Shown: one piece after another, positions 27,084 through 36,069 of the stretch
Layout: every line of letters begins with the position of its first letter
Numbering within the stretch: the stretch's first letter is position 1
NCBI GenBank assembly: GCA_964636125.1
Contig: CAZWPX010000022.1
Coordinates: 13,311 to 77,310 of the forward strand
Reading direction: 5' to 3'
Length of the DNA stretch: 64,000 nucleotides
DNA from: CAJINA01 sp964636125
GTDB lineage: Bacteria > Desulfobacterota > Desulfobacteria > Desulfobacterales > CAJINA01
Position numbers and translations under genes: made by a program
The notes under the pieces: generated by a model
Database searches by the model: none
What the model was told of the DNA's origin: nothing
What the model saw: the letters and a program-made list of their open reading frames with translations, nothing else

Positions 27084-27392
27084 ATGGTAATAACTGGAAC
27101 GATTAGAGACACGGTAGCGCGCAATGGTTCCAGGAAGAAATCTGCATTCGGGCCATCCGAAAAATATTCAAGCCATCCGCTTTGCCCACAAGGCCCAGAT
27201 GTAAGGATCGAATGGGGCCTTCGCTTTGCCTACGGGTTCAAAGCGGATAATATCCGATCGGCTCTTACCAAACTTTTTGGTCTCCCGAATGTTCATCTTG
27301 AAAACCCTGAAAAGTTGAATCGGGTTCTCCGATTATATAGAACCGGACTCGACTTCGCCGACGCCATGCACCTTGCAGCAAACATGGCTTAA
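27084..27392 (+). pseudogene. PIN-domain (VapC-like) toxin, C-terminal remnant
   Basis: From about 27205 the frame reads IEWGLRFAYGFKADNIRSAL, LFGLPNVHLENPEKLNRVL, and YRTGLDFADAMHLAANMA, which is the middle and C-terminal part of a PIN-domain ribonuclease (the DFADA motif carries an acidic active-site residue). The N-terminal strand with the first Asp is missing, the upstream part of the frame is unrelated, and the frame stops straight after the motif. No antitoxin is next to it. A decayed VapC-type toxin. Confidence 0.55.
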
Positions 27393-27428
27393 AAACCCGC
27401 TTTCCCCTGGCAGTCTTCAGCCTTCAGT

Positions 27429-27605
27429 CTATCCACTCAAAAATCTCCTGGATTGCAGGTGAAATTCCAATTTTGAAGCGGTGGAGATGTCGCCGGTCAA
27501 AAAAAGACCTTCAAAGTCCTGGGCGGCAAGCCCCTCAACAAAACGAATCGCCTCCTGATCCCTCAAAAACTCCAAACGTATGTCAGTCAGCCACGCATAA
27601 CGCAT
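27429..27605 (-). pseudogene. Truncated metallophosphoesterase-like fragment (58 codons)
   Basis: Reads MRYAWLTDIRLEFLRDQEA, FVEGLAAQDFEGLFLTGDIS, TASKLEFHLQSRR, then TAG. This is the N-terminus of a calcineurin-like phosphoesterase (pattern W-L-T-D-[IH]-H and T-G-D-I-S). The metal-binding His expected after Asp is Arg, and the remaining 200 or so residues are missing. Non-functional. Confidence 0.55.
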
Positions 27606-27621
27606 GCTTTATCATCCAATT

Positions 27622-27806
27622 CTATTCAAGTTCAAAAACAACCCGCAGGGCTTTATTTAACTCAAGGATTTTACCAGGTAACAAACTTCCGCGAATCCGG
27701 ACCATTCTGTGACGATGATCAATGGGGCGGGTTTGCAGGCAATCTGCGATAGACTTTTTCGACAGGCCGTTATTCCGGGCAGGCTGAATAGCAACATATT
27801 TTTCCG
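27622..27806 (-). pseudogene. MazF/PemK-type toxin, C-terminal remnant
   Basis: The frame reads KYVAIQPARNNGLSKKSIAD, CLQTRPIDHRHRM, RGSLLPGKILELNKALRVVF and stops at 27622. The order NGL-S-K-x-S, Q-TRP-(I)DHR, and the final helix with ALRVVF match the C-terminal half of PemK/MazF mRNA interferases. A TGA upstream and the missing N-terminal barrel show it is a fragment. With the PIN fragment it marks a site of lost toxin-antitoxin modules. Confidence 0.5.
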
Positions 27807-27859
27807 GGGCCCTTAGCTGTCAGCTGCAAGGTGGCAAAGCAGGTTATTTGAGATGATTC

Positions 27860-29260
27860 TTATTTTTTGAACACCTGCATCCCCTCTTTCCCATCCTGGA
27901 CAACATACCCCATCGCCTGGAGCTGATCCCGGAGGTGATCCGATGCGGCCCAGTCTTTGTCACTGCGGGCTTTTTCACGACGGGCTGCCAGTTCGAGCAC
28001 TTCGGGCGGCAGGGTTTGCACAACCTCTTCCCGATCAAGTTCCAGGCCGAGGACAGCCCCATCGAACTCCCGGATGGTGGCCAGTTTGACGGCGTCATCC
28101 ATATCCGCTTTCAGCAGCTCCTGCAGTACAGCCAGGGCCTGGGGCATATTGAGGTCATCATTGAGCCGGGTCAGGAATTTGTCTTTGAAACCGACATCTA
28201 TGGATGCCGGAGAATCTCCGGTTTTCTCCACCAGCCGGGCGACCTGGCCGCGCAAATTGCTCAGGCCATTTCCAGCTGCGGCCACGGATTCATCACTGTA
28301 CTCCATGGGTTTTCGGTAGTGGCTGTGAAAGGTCGCGTAGCGGTATATGAGCGGGTCCCTGTCATTTTTGATAAACGCATTTTCAAGAGTTAAAAAATTG
28401 CCCTCGCTCTTGGCCATTTTTTTGCCGCCCTGGATGTTCAGGAATTCGCCATGCATCCAGAAATTAAAAAAAGTCTCTCCGGTGGCCGCTTCGGACTGGG
28501 CAATTTCATTGGTGTGATGAACATCAATGTGATCAGTGCCGCCGCAGTGGATATCCAGTTGGTCTTCCAGGAACTTCATGCTCATGGCCGAGCATTCGAT
28601 ATGCCACCCCGGGAAACCGGTCCCCCAGGGGGAGGCCCACTCCATCTGCCGCTGGATGCCTTCCGGGGAGAATTTCCAGAGCGCAAAGTCGGTTGGGTTG
28701 CGTTTTTCGACATTTTTTTCCACCCGGGCGCCTTCCTGGAGGGCATCCCGATTCTGCCGCGACAACTCAGCGTAAGCCTTATCTTGCGAGGTATCAAAAT
28801 AGATACCGTCGCTCGTGCGGTAGGTATAGCCTTTTTCCTCGAGAATCTCTATGAGCGCTGTCTGTTCTGGTATCGTGTCGGTCGCCTTGCACCAGAGGGT
28901 CGGCGCCACGATATTCAGGTGATCAAGATCCGCTTTGAATGCCCGGGTGTAATAGGCTGCAATGTCCCAGGCAGAGCGGCCTTCCCGCTGGGCGCCCTTT
29001 TCCATTTTATCTTCGCCCATATCGCGATCACCGGTAAGATGCCCGACATCCGTAATGTTCATGACATGCCTGACCCGAAATCCGTTATAGATCAGCACCC
29101 GTTTGAGGATATCTTCAAACAGATAGGTTCGCAGGTTCCCGATGTGGGCATAGTTATAAACCGTGGGCCCGCAGGTATAAAGTCCCACCGCGCCCGCCCG
29201 GATCGGGGTAAACGCTTCCTTCTTGCGGGTGCGGGTATTGTACAAAAATAAATCCTTCAA
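27860..29260 (-). CDS. cysS: Cysteinyl-tRNA synthetase (466 aa)
   Basis: Charges tRNA-Cys. Class I synthetase: TCGPTVYNYAHIGN contains the HIGH-like motif and the first zinc Cys, WHIECSAMS and CGGTDHIDVHHTNE carry the further zinc ligands, and GKKMAKSEGN is the KMSKS motif. The C-terminal DALR and anticodon-binding parts are present (LEREEVVQTL, ARREKARSDKDWA). I place the start at a TTG at 29260, preceded by GGGAG with 8 bases spacing; an upstream in-frame TTG at 29317 would add 19 non-conserved residues. Stands alone between debris and an unrelated hydrolase. Confidence 0.95.
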   Translation of the reverse strand: MKDLFLYNTRTRKKEAFTPIRAGAVGLYTCGPTVYNYAHIGNLRTYLFEDILKRVLIYNGFRVRHVMNITDVGHLTGDRDMGEDKMEKGAQREGRSAWDIAAYYTRAFKADLDHLNIVAPTLWCKATDTIPEQTALIEILEEKGYTYRTSDGIYFDTSQDKAYAELSRQNRDALQEGARVEKNVEKRNPTDFALWKFSPEGIQRQMEWASPWGTGFPGWHIECSAMSMKFLEDQLDIHCGGTDHIDVHHTNEIAQSEAATGETFFNFWMHGEFLNIQGGKKMAKSEGNFLTLENAFIKNDRDPLIYRYATFHSHYRKPMEYSDESVAAAGNGLSNLRGQVARLVEKTGDSPASIDVGFKDKFLTRLNDDLNMPQALAVLQELLKADMDDAVKLATIREFDGAVLGLELDREEVVQTLPPEVLELAARREKARSDKDWAASDHLRDQLQAMGYVVQDGKEGMQVFKK

Positions 29261-29525
29261 AACACAAACTCCCAGTATGGTATAGCCAAATATCTCAAGC
29301 TTGACCCCGGAGGCCAAGTTCCTATGTTACTACAAACTGGACACATATCACCCTGACAGCCGGCATTTCAAGGCAAATGTACCGGAGAACAGCGGTTCAG
29401 GGTCAGGCTGCCACTTGTCAGCACCCTTAGAACGTTGTAGAAGAGTTGCAATGATCTGGGTTCCTGGTTCAGCGTTTGGGACCTTTGAACCTCTGACCCC
29501 TTGACCCCTTGAACCTAAAAACACC
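29261..29525. repeat. Intergenic stretch with CCCTTGA-type low-complexity repeat
   Basis: Between divergent cysS and the hydrolase. At 29477-29516 the sequence is a run of CCTTTGAACC, CTGACCCCTTGA and CCCCTTGAACC units, similar to those at 50717-50912. They look like a dispersed repeat of this genome; function unknown. Confidence 0.45.
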
Positions 29526-30326
29526 ATGCCCTATTTTGTTACAGCAGACAACAGCCGGATCTACTACACCTACTCAAATCCGGGTCCCGCATGGCCGGTG
29601 GTGGTGTTTTTAAACGGACTGGCCCAGACAACCACCTACTGGCACCCCCAGCAGCAATATTTCGGCAGAAATTTCCGGATACTAAGGTATGACGCCCGGA
29701 CCCAGGGGCGCAGCGACCCCGGCACCGGACCGCTGACAGCAGACACACATATCTCTGATCTGGCCTCACTCTGTGACCACCTGAACATTGGGTCCGCCGC
29801 CTTTGTGGGGCTCAGCCACGGGGCTTATGTGGCCCTTGGATTTGCAGCCCGCCACACGCATAGGGTACAAAAATTGATCGTCTGCAGCCTGCGGGCGGGT
29901 CTCTACCGGGATGCCGGGATTGTAGACAGATGGCTGCAAAAACTCAAAGAGGCAGGACTCGAATCGTTTGCCCGGGATGTGATTGCCACTGCCACCGGAC
30001 AAACATTTCGGGCCCGGTACGCAAACATCGTGGAATTGATGGCCCAGGCCGTGGCCGCCCGCAACAGTGCCGCCGGCCTCAGGCTGCAGTTGGAAGCCAT
30101 GCAAAACTACCCTCCCGCCACAACCGCCGCGGCCCGGGTACAGGCCCCGGCCCTGGTCATTGCCGGTGAGGAAGATCGCATTGTTCCAGCCGAGGATGCT
30201 CAGATCCTGGCCAGCCGGATGAATGCCGCCCTGCAGAGGGTTCCCCGGGCCGGTCACTCCCTGCCCATCGAAGCACCCGCAGTATTCAATGCCCTGGTTG
30301 CAAACTTTTTGCGGCCAGCCACCTGA
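29526..30326 (+). CDS. Alpha/beta-fold hydrolase (266 aa)
   Basis: A cytoplasmic alpha/beta hydrolase: FLNGLAQTTTYW (oxyanion loop), RYDARTQGRSD, nucleophile Ser in GLSHG (near residue 98), Asp in GEEDRIVPAED and catalytic His in RAGHSLPIE. This resembles the 3-oxoadipate enol-lactonase/BioH-like group, but substrate cannot be told from sequence. The stop lies inside the 3' end of the convergent tupC gene (overlap 30286-30326). No signal peptide. Confidence 0.8.
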   Translation: MPYFVTADNSRIYYTYSNPGPAWPVVVFLNGLAQTTTYWHPQQQYFGRNFRILRYDARTQGRSDPGTGPLTADTHISDLASLCDHLNIGSAAFVGLSHGAYVALGFAARHTHRVQKLIVCSLRAGLYRDAGIVDRWLQKLKEAGLESFARDVIATATGQTFRARYANIVELMAQAVAARNSAAGLRLQLEAMQNYPPATTAAARVQAPALVIAGEEDRIVPAEDAQILASRMNAALQRVPRAGHSLPIEAPAVFNALVANFLRPAT

Positions 30327-31359
30327 CAGCGGCCACATCAAAGGCCACCGCCACCTGATTGCCCGGTACCATTCGATCAGCCTCGATTTGTTCCCGGCTT
30401 ACTTTGGCTGAAAAGATCGATCGGCCGGCCACCACCGTCACAACCAGCAGACCTGTGCTTTTTTCCAAAAGCAGCCGGGTCAGCGTACCGACCACCCGGT
30501 TGGTTCCAGCCGGTGGGCTGTCGTTGGAAGGCGGGCGGCTGTCCGGTGCCCGGCTGATGGTAATGGCATCCGACGTCACCATGGCGACGGTCCCGGCATG
30601 GGGCGGGCGACTGGCCCGGATACATTGTCTGTCCGCCGTTCGTTTGACAACCGTTCCGGCATCCCCGGGTTCCCAGGGGCCGGAAATAAAAGACATCATT
30701 CGCGATCGAAAAACCCGCCCGGCATAAAAATGGAGCACATCATCGCAAATTTCGTACAGCCAGTGCCAGTCGTGGCTGGCAATCACCAGGGTCGTACCCC
30801 ACTCTTTGCGCGCCCTGAGCGAGGCATCTTTAATCAGGAAGGCACTGTCCGCATCTATGCTGGCCGTGGGTTCATCCAGTAACAATACCCTGGGCTTAAG
30901 AATCAGCCTGGCCGCCAGGGCCACCCTCTGGGCTTCCCCGCCGGAGAGCTCATGCCAGGGCCTTTTTAAGAACGTGCCGGTGTCCAGGCCCACCCACTGC
31001 AGGGCCTGGGCAATCCTTGCAGACAACCGGGACGTGTCGCCCCGGACGCGCAGCCCATACGCGATGTTTTCCTTTACAGTGCGCCTGAGCAGGTACGGCT
31101 CCTGGGTCAGCAGGGTAATGCCCTGTGAACGCACGACTTCGGAAAACGGCAGCAGCGCATCGCCCTGGAATAAAATCTGCCCTGTCACCGGTTTTTCAAC
31201 GAATGCCAGCAGCTTGAGCAAGGTGCTTTTGCCACTGCCGTTAGGGCCGATCAGTCCGGTAATGGTGGCCGGATTAATTCGCAGGTCATCGACCATCAGG
31301 ACCGGATGCCGGTTATAGCTGTGTTTAAGGCCTTTGATATGGTAGCTGGGCGTATTCAT
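30286..31359 (-). CDS. tupC: Tungstate ABC transporter ATP-binding protein with C-terminal TOBE-like part (357 aa)
   Basis: ATPase that powers tungstate uptake. Walker A GPNGSGKST, Q-loop TQEPYLLR, signature LSGGEAQRVALAARL, Walker B VLLLDEPTASID, H-loop ASHDW. Residues after about 235 contain beta-rich sequence (GTVAMVTSDAITISRA, STGLLVVTVV) like a TOBE/Mop oxyanion-binding domain, which may sense cytoplasmic oxyanion. The ATG at 31359 overlaps the tupB stop, with GAGG about 13 bases upstream; the frame stays open far beyond, but that part lies antisense-like over tupB in another frame and is spurious. Its end overlaps the convergent hydrolase by about 40 bases. Confidence 0.88.
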   Translation of the reverse strand: MNTPSYHIKGLKHSYNRHPVLMVDDLRINPATITGLIGPNGSGKSTLLKLLAFVEKPVTGQILFQGDALLPFSEVVRSQGITLLTQEPYLLRRTVKENIAYGLRVRGDTSRLSARIAQALQWVGLDTGTFLKRPWHELSGGEAQRVALAARLILKPRVLLLDEPTASIDADSAFLIKDASLRARKEWGTTLVIASHDWHWLYEICDDVLHFYAGRVFRSRMMSFISGPWEPGDAGTVVKRTADRQCIRASRPPHAGTVAMVTSDAITISRAPDSRPPSNDSPPAGTNRVVGTLTRLLLEKSTGLLVVTVVAGRSIFSAKVSREQIEADRMVPGNQVAVAFDVAAVRWLAAKSLQPGH

Positions 31360-32051
31360 GCTTTGGATTTTTTCCTCAGAAAACTGACCGAAACATTGAC
31401 CATAAAGGCAATGCTCACCAGGACAATCCCCAGGGCGATACCCATGGCAAATTGACCCTTGTTGGTTTCCAGAGCAATGGCCGTGGTAATGGTCCGCGTG
31501 TGCCACTTGATGTTGCCGCCCACCATCATGGAGATCCCCACCTCGGTCATGACCCGGCCGTAGGCGGTCACGGCCGCAGCCAGGACACCATGCCGGATTT
31601 CCCACAAGCTGCTCAAGAACAGCTGCCGGCGACCGGCCCCCAGGGAAATCAAAGTGGGACGCAGCTGCCGATCCAGCCCGTCCACTGAGGCGGCCGTCAG
31701 CGCAATGACAATGGGCAGCGCCAGCAGGGTCTGGCCGATGGCAATTCCCGGCAGTGAAAAGAGCAGGCCCATGTGTCCCAGAGGACCCGACCGGGAGAGG
31801 AAAGCGTAAACAAGCAAGCCGATGAAGACAGTCGGCAGGGCCAGGAGCGTATCCACAAGCGTCCGGACCTGCTGCCGGCCGGGAAACTGATAGTACCCCA
31901 GCATAAACCCCAGTGGCACACCAACAGAAAGACTGGCCGCCAGGGAGCAACTGGACACCGTCACAGTGGCAAAAACAGCAGCATAGGTCTCACTGTCGCC
32001 GATAAAGAGCAGTGCCAGGGCTTGTTGTATGCCTGCAAGAATAAAACTCAT
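31356..32051 (-). CDS. tupB: Tungstate ABC transporter permease (231 aa)
   Basis: Integral membrane permease of the TupABC importer with about six predicted helices (for example FATVTVSSCSLAASLSVGVP, TLLALPTVFIGLLVYAFL, IAIGQTLLALPIVIALTAA). The EAA-like cytoplasmic loop is SLGAGRRQLFLSSLWE. The start at 32051 has AGGAGA 2-3 bases short of ideal spacing but is the only strong site; it is followed by MSFILAGIQQALALLF, as in TupB homologues. An upstream extension to 32171 overlaps the 3' end of tupA and is unlikely. Overlaps tupC by 4 bases. Confidence 0.88.
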   Translation of the reverse strand: MSFILAGIQQALALLFIGDSETYAAVFATVTVSSCSLAASLSVGVPLGFMLGYYQFPGRQQVRTLVDTLLALPTVFIGLLVYAFLSRSGPLGHMGLLFSLPGIAIGQTLLALPIVIALTAASVDGLDRQLRPTLISLGAGRRQLFLSSLWEIRHGVLAAAVTAYGRVMTEVGISMMVGGNIKWHTRTITTAIALETNKGQFAMGIALGIVLVSIAFMVNVSVSFLRKKSKA

Positions 32052-32086
32052 GGTCTCCTGAGAGAGTGTCCGTCCAGAAATGGCTC

Positions 32087-32920
32087 CTATTGGGCATTGG
32101 GCGTAAACAACTGTTTGCCCATCAGCCTGAAATCCCCAATCTTTTTCTGAGCCCCGGGCCCGGTTATCCAATCGGCAAATTTTTTAGCCAGATCGACTCT
32201 GGCCTGCTTGCAATTAGCCGGATTTACAGTCATCACACTGTACTGGTTCAGGAGAATGCTGTCGCCCGACACCAGGATTTTTAAAGGCGGATTGCCCTTC
32301 AGGTTGGCCGCATACTTGATGTAGGTCCCCCGATCGGTCATGGTGTAGCCGTTACGTTCCACGGCCACATTGATGGTGGCCAGCATCCCCTGCCCGGTCT
32401 GCACATACCAGGCCTCTTTGTCCGGCAGCTCAATGGCTGACGCCTTCCAGAGAAGTTTCTCCTTCTTGTCGGTCCCGGAGTTGTCTCCCCGGCTGACAAA
32501 AATCGCCGATTTGCTTTTCACGGCTTTCAGCGCGGCCTCAATTTTTTTGCCTCCCAGGCCGGCCGGGTCCGCTGCAGGTCCGATGACGACAAAATCATTG
32601 TACATAATCGCACGCCGGTCCATACCGAAGCCATTGGCTATATATTTTTTTTCGGCTGGCGGCGCATGCACCATCAAAACATCCACATCGCAGTTCTGGC
32701 CCAGTTTCAACGCCTTGCCGGTGCCGGTGGCCACCCATTGCATGTCGATTCCAGACGCCTGGATAAATTCCGGAATCAGGTAATCCAGCAGCCCGGTGTT
32801 ATCCGTGCTGGTCGTTGTGGCCATCATCAGCTTTTGGCTGCCGGCCCATGCATTGGCGGACAGGCAAACAATCGCGGCCAGAACAATGCTCCCCGTAACA
32901 CACTTGCGCATACCACTCAT
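32087..32920 (-). CDS. tupA: Tungstate-binding periplasmic protein (277 aa)
   Basis: Secreted solute-binding protein: signal peptide KCVTGSIVLAAIVCLSANAWA, then MMATTTSTDNTGLLDYLIP, the TTTST oxyanion-binding signature of TupA/WtpA-type proteins, AVGTGKAL-like VATGTGKALKLGQ, and CDVDVLMVHAP. These features set TupA apart from ModA. It is the first gene of tupABC, 35 bases before tupB. Tungstate feeds tungsten formate dehydrogenases and aldehyde oxidoreductases typical of anaerobes. A cross-preference for molybdate cannot be excluded by eye. Confidence 0.93.
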   Translation of the reverse strand: MSGMRKCVTGSIVLAAIVCLSANAWAGSQKLMMATTTSTDNTGLLDYLIPEFIQASGIDMQWVATGTGKALKLGQNCDVDVLMVHAPPAEKKYIANGFGMDRRAIMYNDFVVIGPAADPAGLGGKKIEAALKAVKSKSAIFVSRGDNSGTDKKEKLLWKASAIELPDKEAWYVQTGQGMLATINVAVERNGYTMTDRGTYIKYAANLKGNPPLKILVSGDSILLNQYSVMTVNPANCKQARVDLAKKFADWITGPGAQKKIGDFRLMGKQLFTPNAQ

Positions 32921-33070
32921 GTTGCCCCCTGTTCAGATAAGTTGCGATGGCTATGGGGGCAACATACATTTCATCCCGCCTCAACGTCAATTTCTACCCT
33001 GTTCGGGAACACATTTAGTACTCAAGATGACTCAAAGCGACCAATAATAACACATCTTGGAGGTTCGCCT

Positions 33071-33976
33071 TCATTTGGTAAAGACCATTTTCCCGCTCAT
33101 GGACACATCATAACCATCCACCTCAGCCGCTGTCTTTTGGAATTCAGGTTCCTGGAGCAGGCTCAAAAATGTCTGGACCCCTTTGTCAAAAAACCGCACC
33201 TTGGTTACCAGAAGGTCATAACGTTCCCAGCGTAGCGGCAGAAAATCAAGCCCCAGCAAGGAGGCCACCGGCTTGATGGCCGGGCCCGCATCGGCTCTGC
33301 CGGCCAGCACTTCAAGCCCCACATCCATATGCCGATTCAACTCCAGATCATACCCGGCAATTTTCTCTCCCCTGATCCCGGCTTTTTTCAGTTTCCGGTC
33401 AAAAAGCAGGCGGGTCCCGGTACCCAGCGGCCGGTTCACGATCCGAAACCCCGGCCGGGCAAAATCACTGATACCCTTCACTTTCCGGGGGTTGCCCTTG
33501 GGCAGTAAAATACCTTGTTCGCGGCGACAGAAATTTACGACCACCGGCATCCGATCCAGTTCCCGGTCCGCAAATTCGAAGTTGTATTCATCCCCGTCAT
33601 CCTGCACCAGGTGTGAAGACGCCACGTGGCAGAGTTCCCTTTTCAGGGCCTGGATACCCCCCAGGCTGCCCAGGTTGCCAAACACCGCAATCTGGTCCGA
33701 CTGGGTCGTATTGAAAAGTGAAATGGTCTTGTCCAGCAGGGGGTCATTGCTCCCCGCAATAATCAGGATGTCGGTGTAAGGCGGGAGCAGGTTGGGGATC
33801 TCGGGGTAATTGATTGAATTGTTTTCAATCCACTGTTCCACCAGATGAATCGGGAAAAGCCACTTACCGGTTACCTTACTGGCCGGAAGTCCCTTGTCGG
33901 CTATGAGGCTGTATACCATTTTTTCATTTACACCCAGAAAACCGGCAATCTCTCTGGTAGTCATCATTTTTCGCAT
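33071..33976 (-). CDS. HTH regulator with periplasmic-binding-protein-like domain, likely tungstate-responsive (301 aa)
   Basis: The N-terminus MMTTREIAGFLGVNEKMVYS is an excisionase/MerR-like winged helix; after a short linker (VEQWIENNS) a PBP-like domain (about 70-300) follows: ILIIAGSNDPLLDKTI, GSLGGIQAL, NRPLGTGTRLLFD, GRADAGPAIKPVA. This HTH plus substrate-binding design (PF12727-type) is known from regulators next to molybdate/tungstate transporters. It lies 150 bases upstream of tupA on the same strand, so it probably senses tungstate or a related oxyanion and controls tupABC (inference). GGGGTGAATAA precedes the start. Confidence 0.82.
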   Translation of the reverse strand: MRKMMTTREIAGFLGVNEKMVYSLIADKGLPASKVTGKWLFPIHLVEQWIENNSINYPEIPNLLPPYTDILIIAGSNDPLLDKTISLFNTTQSDQIAVFGNLGSLGGIQALKRELCHVASSHLVQDDGDEYNFEFADRELDRMPVVVNFCRREQGILLPKGNPRKVKGISDFARPGFRIVNRPLGTGTRLLFDRKLKKAGIRGEKIAGYDLELNRHMDVGLEVLAGRADAGPAIKPVASLLGLDFLPLRWERYDLLVTKVRFFDKGVQTFLSLLQEPEFQKTAAEVDGYDVSMSGKMVFTK

Positions 33977-34290
33977 TTATTCACCCCGTTTGCAATCATT
34001 GGGTACCGTCAAAAAGAGTCTATTTCCTCAATGCGGTATATGGGTAGTGTAAGTAATTGTCAATATTAACCGGAGACATCCCCTATAATCACCAATACCT
34101 ACCACTACTAACACATTTAGGTGTGGAATCCCATCTACGGTTCATGATCTTTCTTTGTTGATTTCTGTTTATTTATTAATATGATGTATAAAAGGAATTG
34201 GAATCCCGGCCATCGGACAGGGCATCGGTATGCACGATCAGGGGACCTGATTCTCAAACCAGCAATTTGAAAGTGACCATAGGAGCCGCC
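33977..34290. other. Divergent intergenic region (regulator / HD-GYP)
   Basis: Contains the promoters for the minus-strand regulator and the plus-strand HD-GYP gene. It is AT-rich around 34040-34110, with GTAAGTAATTGTCAATATTA, but I cannot assign firm promoter boxes or an operator. No additional gene is seen. Confidence 0.3.
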
Positions 34291-35523
34291 ATGCTTACTG
34301 AAAAAGAGAAACTGGATGAACTCCTTTCTCTGGGTATCGAACTGAATCAGCTTAAAGACCTTGACATTCTGCTGGAAAGAATTCTGACGGACGCACGCCG
34401 TTTTGTAAATGCAGATGCCGGTTCTATCTATATTCGGGATGAGAGCATCCTTAACTTTGCCTACACCCAGAACGACACCCTCCAACGGCGCCTGCCACCC
34501 GGGGAGAAACTGATTTACTCGACGTTCTCGATGCCGATCAATACAGACAGCATCGCCGGATATGTGGCGACCACCGGAGAACTGCTTAACATTCCGGACG
34601 TATACCAGCTGACAGCAAAAGTGCCCTACAGCTTCAGCAAAAAGTTTGATCAATCGGCAGGGTATACCACCCGCTCGGTGGTCACCCTGCCGTTGAAAAA
34701 TAACCGGGGTGAAATTCTGGGTATTCTCCAGATTATCAACGCCAAAGATACGGACGGTGAGGTCATCCCTTTCACAGCTGATGATGAAAGCCTGATGCTG
34801 CACTTTGCGAGTATTGCGGCTGTTGCCCTGGAACGGGCCCAGATGACACGGGCCATTCTTTTGAGAATGATCCGCATGGCGGAGATGCGGGACCCCAAGG
34901 AAACCGGCGCGCACGTCAACCGTGTCGGTGGCTATTCCATTGAAATCTACGAGAAATGGGCCGAGCGTCATGGCCTCTCCCAGGATGATATTGAAAGCGG
35001 ACGTGACAGCCTGAGGATGGCCGCCATGCTGCATGATGTGGGCAAAGTGGCCATCTCCGACCTGATCCTCAAAAAACCCGGCAAATTTAACAATGATGAA
35101 CGGGAGATCATGAAACAGCACACGGTCCTGGGCGCGCAGCTGTTCCTGCAGGCCCAATCGGAATTTGATGAGGCCGCCCGTGAAGTGGCCTTTAATCATC
35201 ACGAAAGGTGGGATGGCAAGGGATACCCCGGACATGTGGACATCGAAACCGGTGACCCGCTGCCCGAGCACATGCTCCCGGATGGCACTGCAAGGGGCAA
35301 ACAGGGGGAGGAGATCCCGGTTTTCGGGCGCATCGTGGCCCTGGCCGACGTTTTTGATGCACTCTCTTCGGCCCGGATTTACAAAAAAGCCTGGAGTGAG
35401 GATGATGTCCTCGCGACCATTAAAGAAGAAGCCGGCGCCCAGTTCGACCCTGAGATCGTGGACATTTTCTTATCACGAATAGACGTGTTGCGCGCCATTC
35501 AGGCTCGCTATGCGGATGCGTAA
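34291..35523 (+). CDS. GAF domain HD-GYP phosphodiesterase (410 aa)
   Basis: Predicted to hydrolyse cyclic di-GMP. An N-terminal GAF domain (about 10-180: ADAGSIYIRD, VTLPLKNNRGEILGILQIIN) senses an unknown ligand. The HD-GYP domain follows: HDVGKVAISD (near residue 248), KQHTVLGAQLF, HHERWDGKGYPG (complete GYP motif near 303-314), RIVALADVFDAL. All expected metal ligands are visible, so it should be active. The start at 34291 has TAGGAG 7 bases upstream; an in-frame ATG at 34198 lacks this. The uspA-like gene follows after 18 bases, probably in one operon. Confidence 0.92.
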   Translation: MLTEKEKLDELLSLGIELNQLKDLDILLERILTDARRFVNADAGSIYIRDESILNFAYTQNDTLQRRLPPGEKLIYSTFSMPINTDSIAGYVATTGELLNIPDVYQLTAKVPYSFSKKFDQSAGYTTRSVVTLPLKNNRGEILGILQIINAKDTDGEVIPFTADDESLMLHFASIAAVALERAQMTRAILLRMIRMAEMRDPKETGAHVNRVGGYSIEIYEKWAERHGLSQDDIESGRDSLRMAAMLHDVGKVAISDLILKKPGKFNNDEREIMKQHTVLGAQLFLQAQSEFDEAAREVAFNHHERWDGKGYPGHVDIETGDPLPEHMLPDGTARGKQGEEIPVFGRIVALADVFDALSSARIYKKAWSEDDVLATIKEEAGAQFDPEIVDIFLSRIDVLRAIQARYADA

Positions 35524-35541
35524 AAATACCGGGAGGTTAAA

Positions 35542-36069
35542 ATGATTCTGCCAGACATCAAGATCCAAAAGATTCTTTATGCGACCGACCTTTCTGCCAA
35601 CGCCTATCACGCTTTCGCCTATGCGGTCAGCCTCGCCGGCCGTTACCAGGCCGAACTCTCCATGATACATGTGATCGAAGAAATTCCGGATCTGAACGCT
35701 AAAGTCATCGGCTATATCTCTCAGGAACACTGGGAACAAATCAAACACCAGCATGAAGACGATGCACGCAGCAGCATGACGGGCAAACTCGTCCAGAGCC
35801 GGGGGCCCATCGCCGGGGTCTTGAATCAGTTGGGGAGTGATGCCCGCAAAGAATTTGCGGAGCAGGGTTTTAAAAGCGGTGAAATTATCGTGAAACGCGG
35901 AATCCCGGTCGAAGAAATCCTCAAGCAGACCCAGGCCCAGACTTACGACCTTGTCATCCTGGGAACGCACGGGCACGGCACATTCGCAGATGCCATGATG
36001 GGCAGTACCTCCCGGCGGGTACTGCGCCGCTGCACACAACCGGTTCTGGTGGTACGCCTGCCGGAATAA
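35542..36069 (+). CDS. Universal stress protein, UspA family (175 aa)
   Basis: A single Usp domain: KILYATDLSANAYHAFAYAV at the N-terminus and the ATP-binding LGTHGHGTFADAMMGSTSRR near the C-terminus (G-x2-G-x9-G-S/T pattern), ending CTQPVLVVRL. An insert of about 30 residues (HQHEDDARSSMTGK...) makes it longer than the usual 140-150. GGGAGG precedes the ATG. Co-transcription with the HD-GYP gene suggests a role in stress or growth-state signalling (inference). Confidence 0.9.
   Translation: MILPDIKIQKILYATDLSANAYHAFAYAVSLAGRYQAELSMIHVIEEIPDLNAKVIGYISQEHWEQIKHQHEDDARSSMTGKLVQSRGPIAGVLNQLGSDARKEFAEQGFKSGEIIVKRGIPVEEILKQTQAQTYDLVILGTHGHGTFADAMMGSTSRRVLRRCTQPVLVVRLPE

Noticed and set aside
31360..31950. 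N-terminal extension of the TupC reading frame
   Set aside because: The frame stays open across tupB but encodes a Cys/Pro/Arg-rich sequence unlike any transporter part; tupB itself is well conserved there.
34135..35271. Long minus-strand frame opposite the HD-GYP gene
   Set aside because: It is the antisense shadow of a clearly conserved GAF-HD-GYP gene and shows no recognisable domain.
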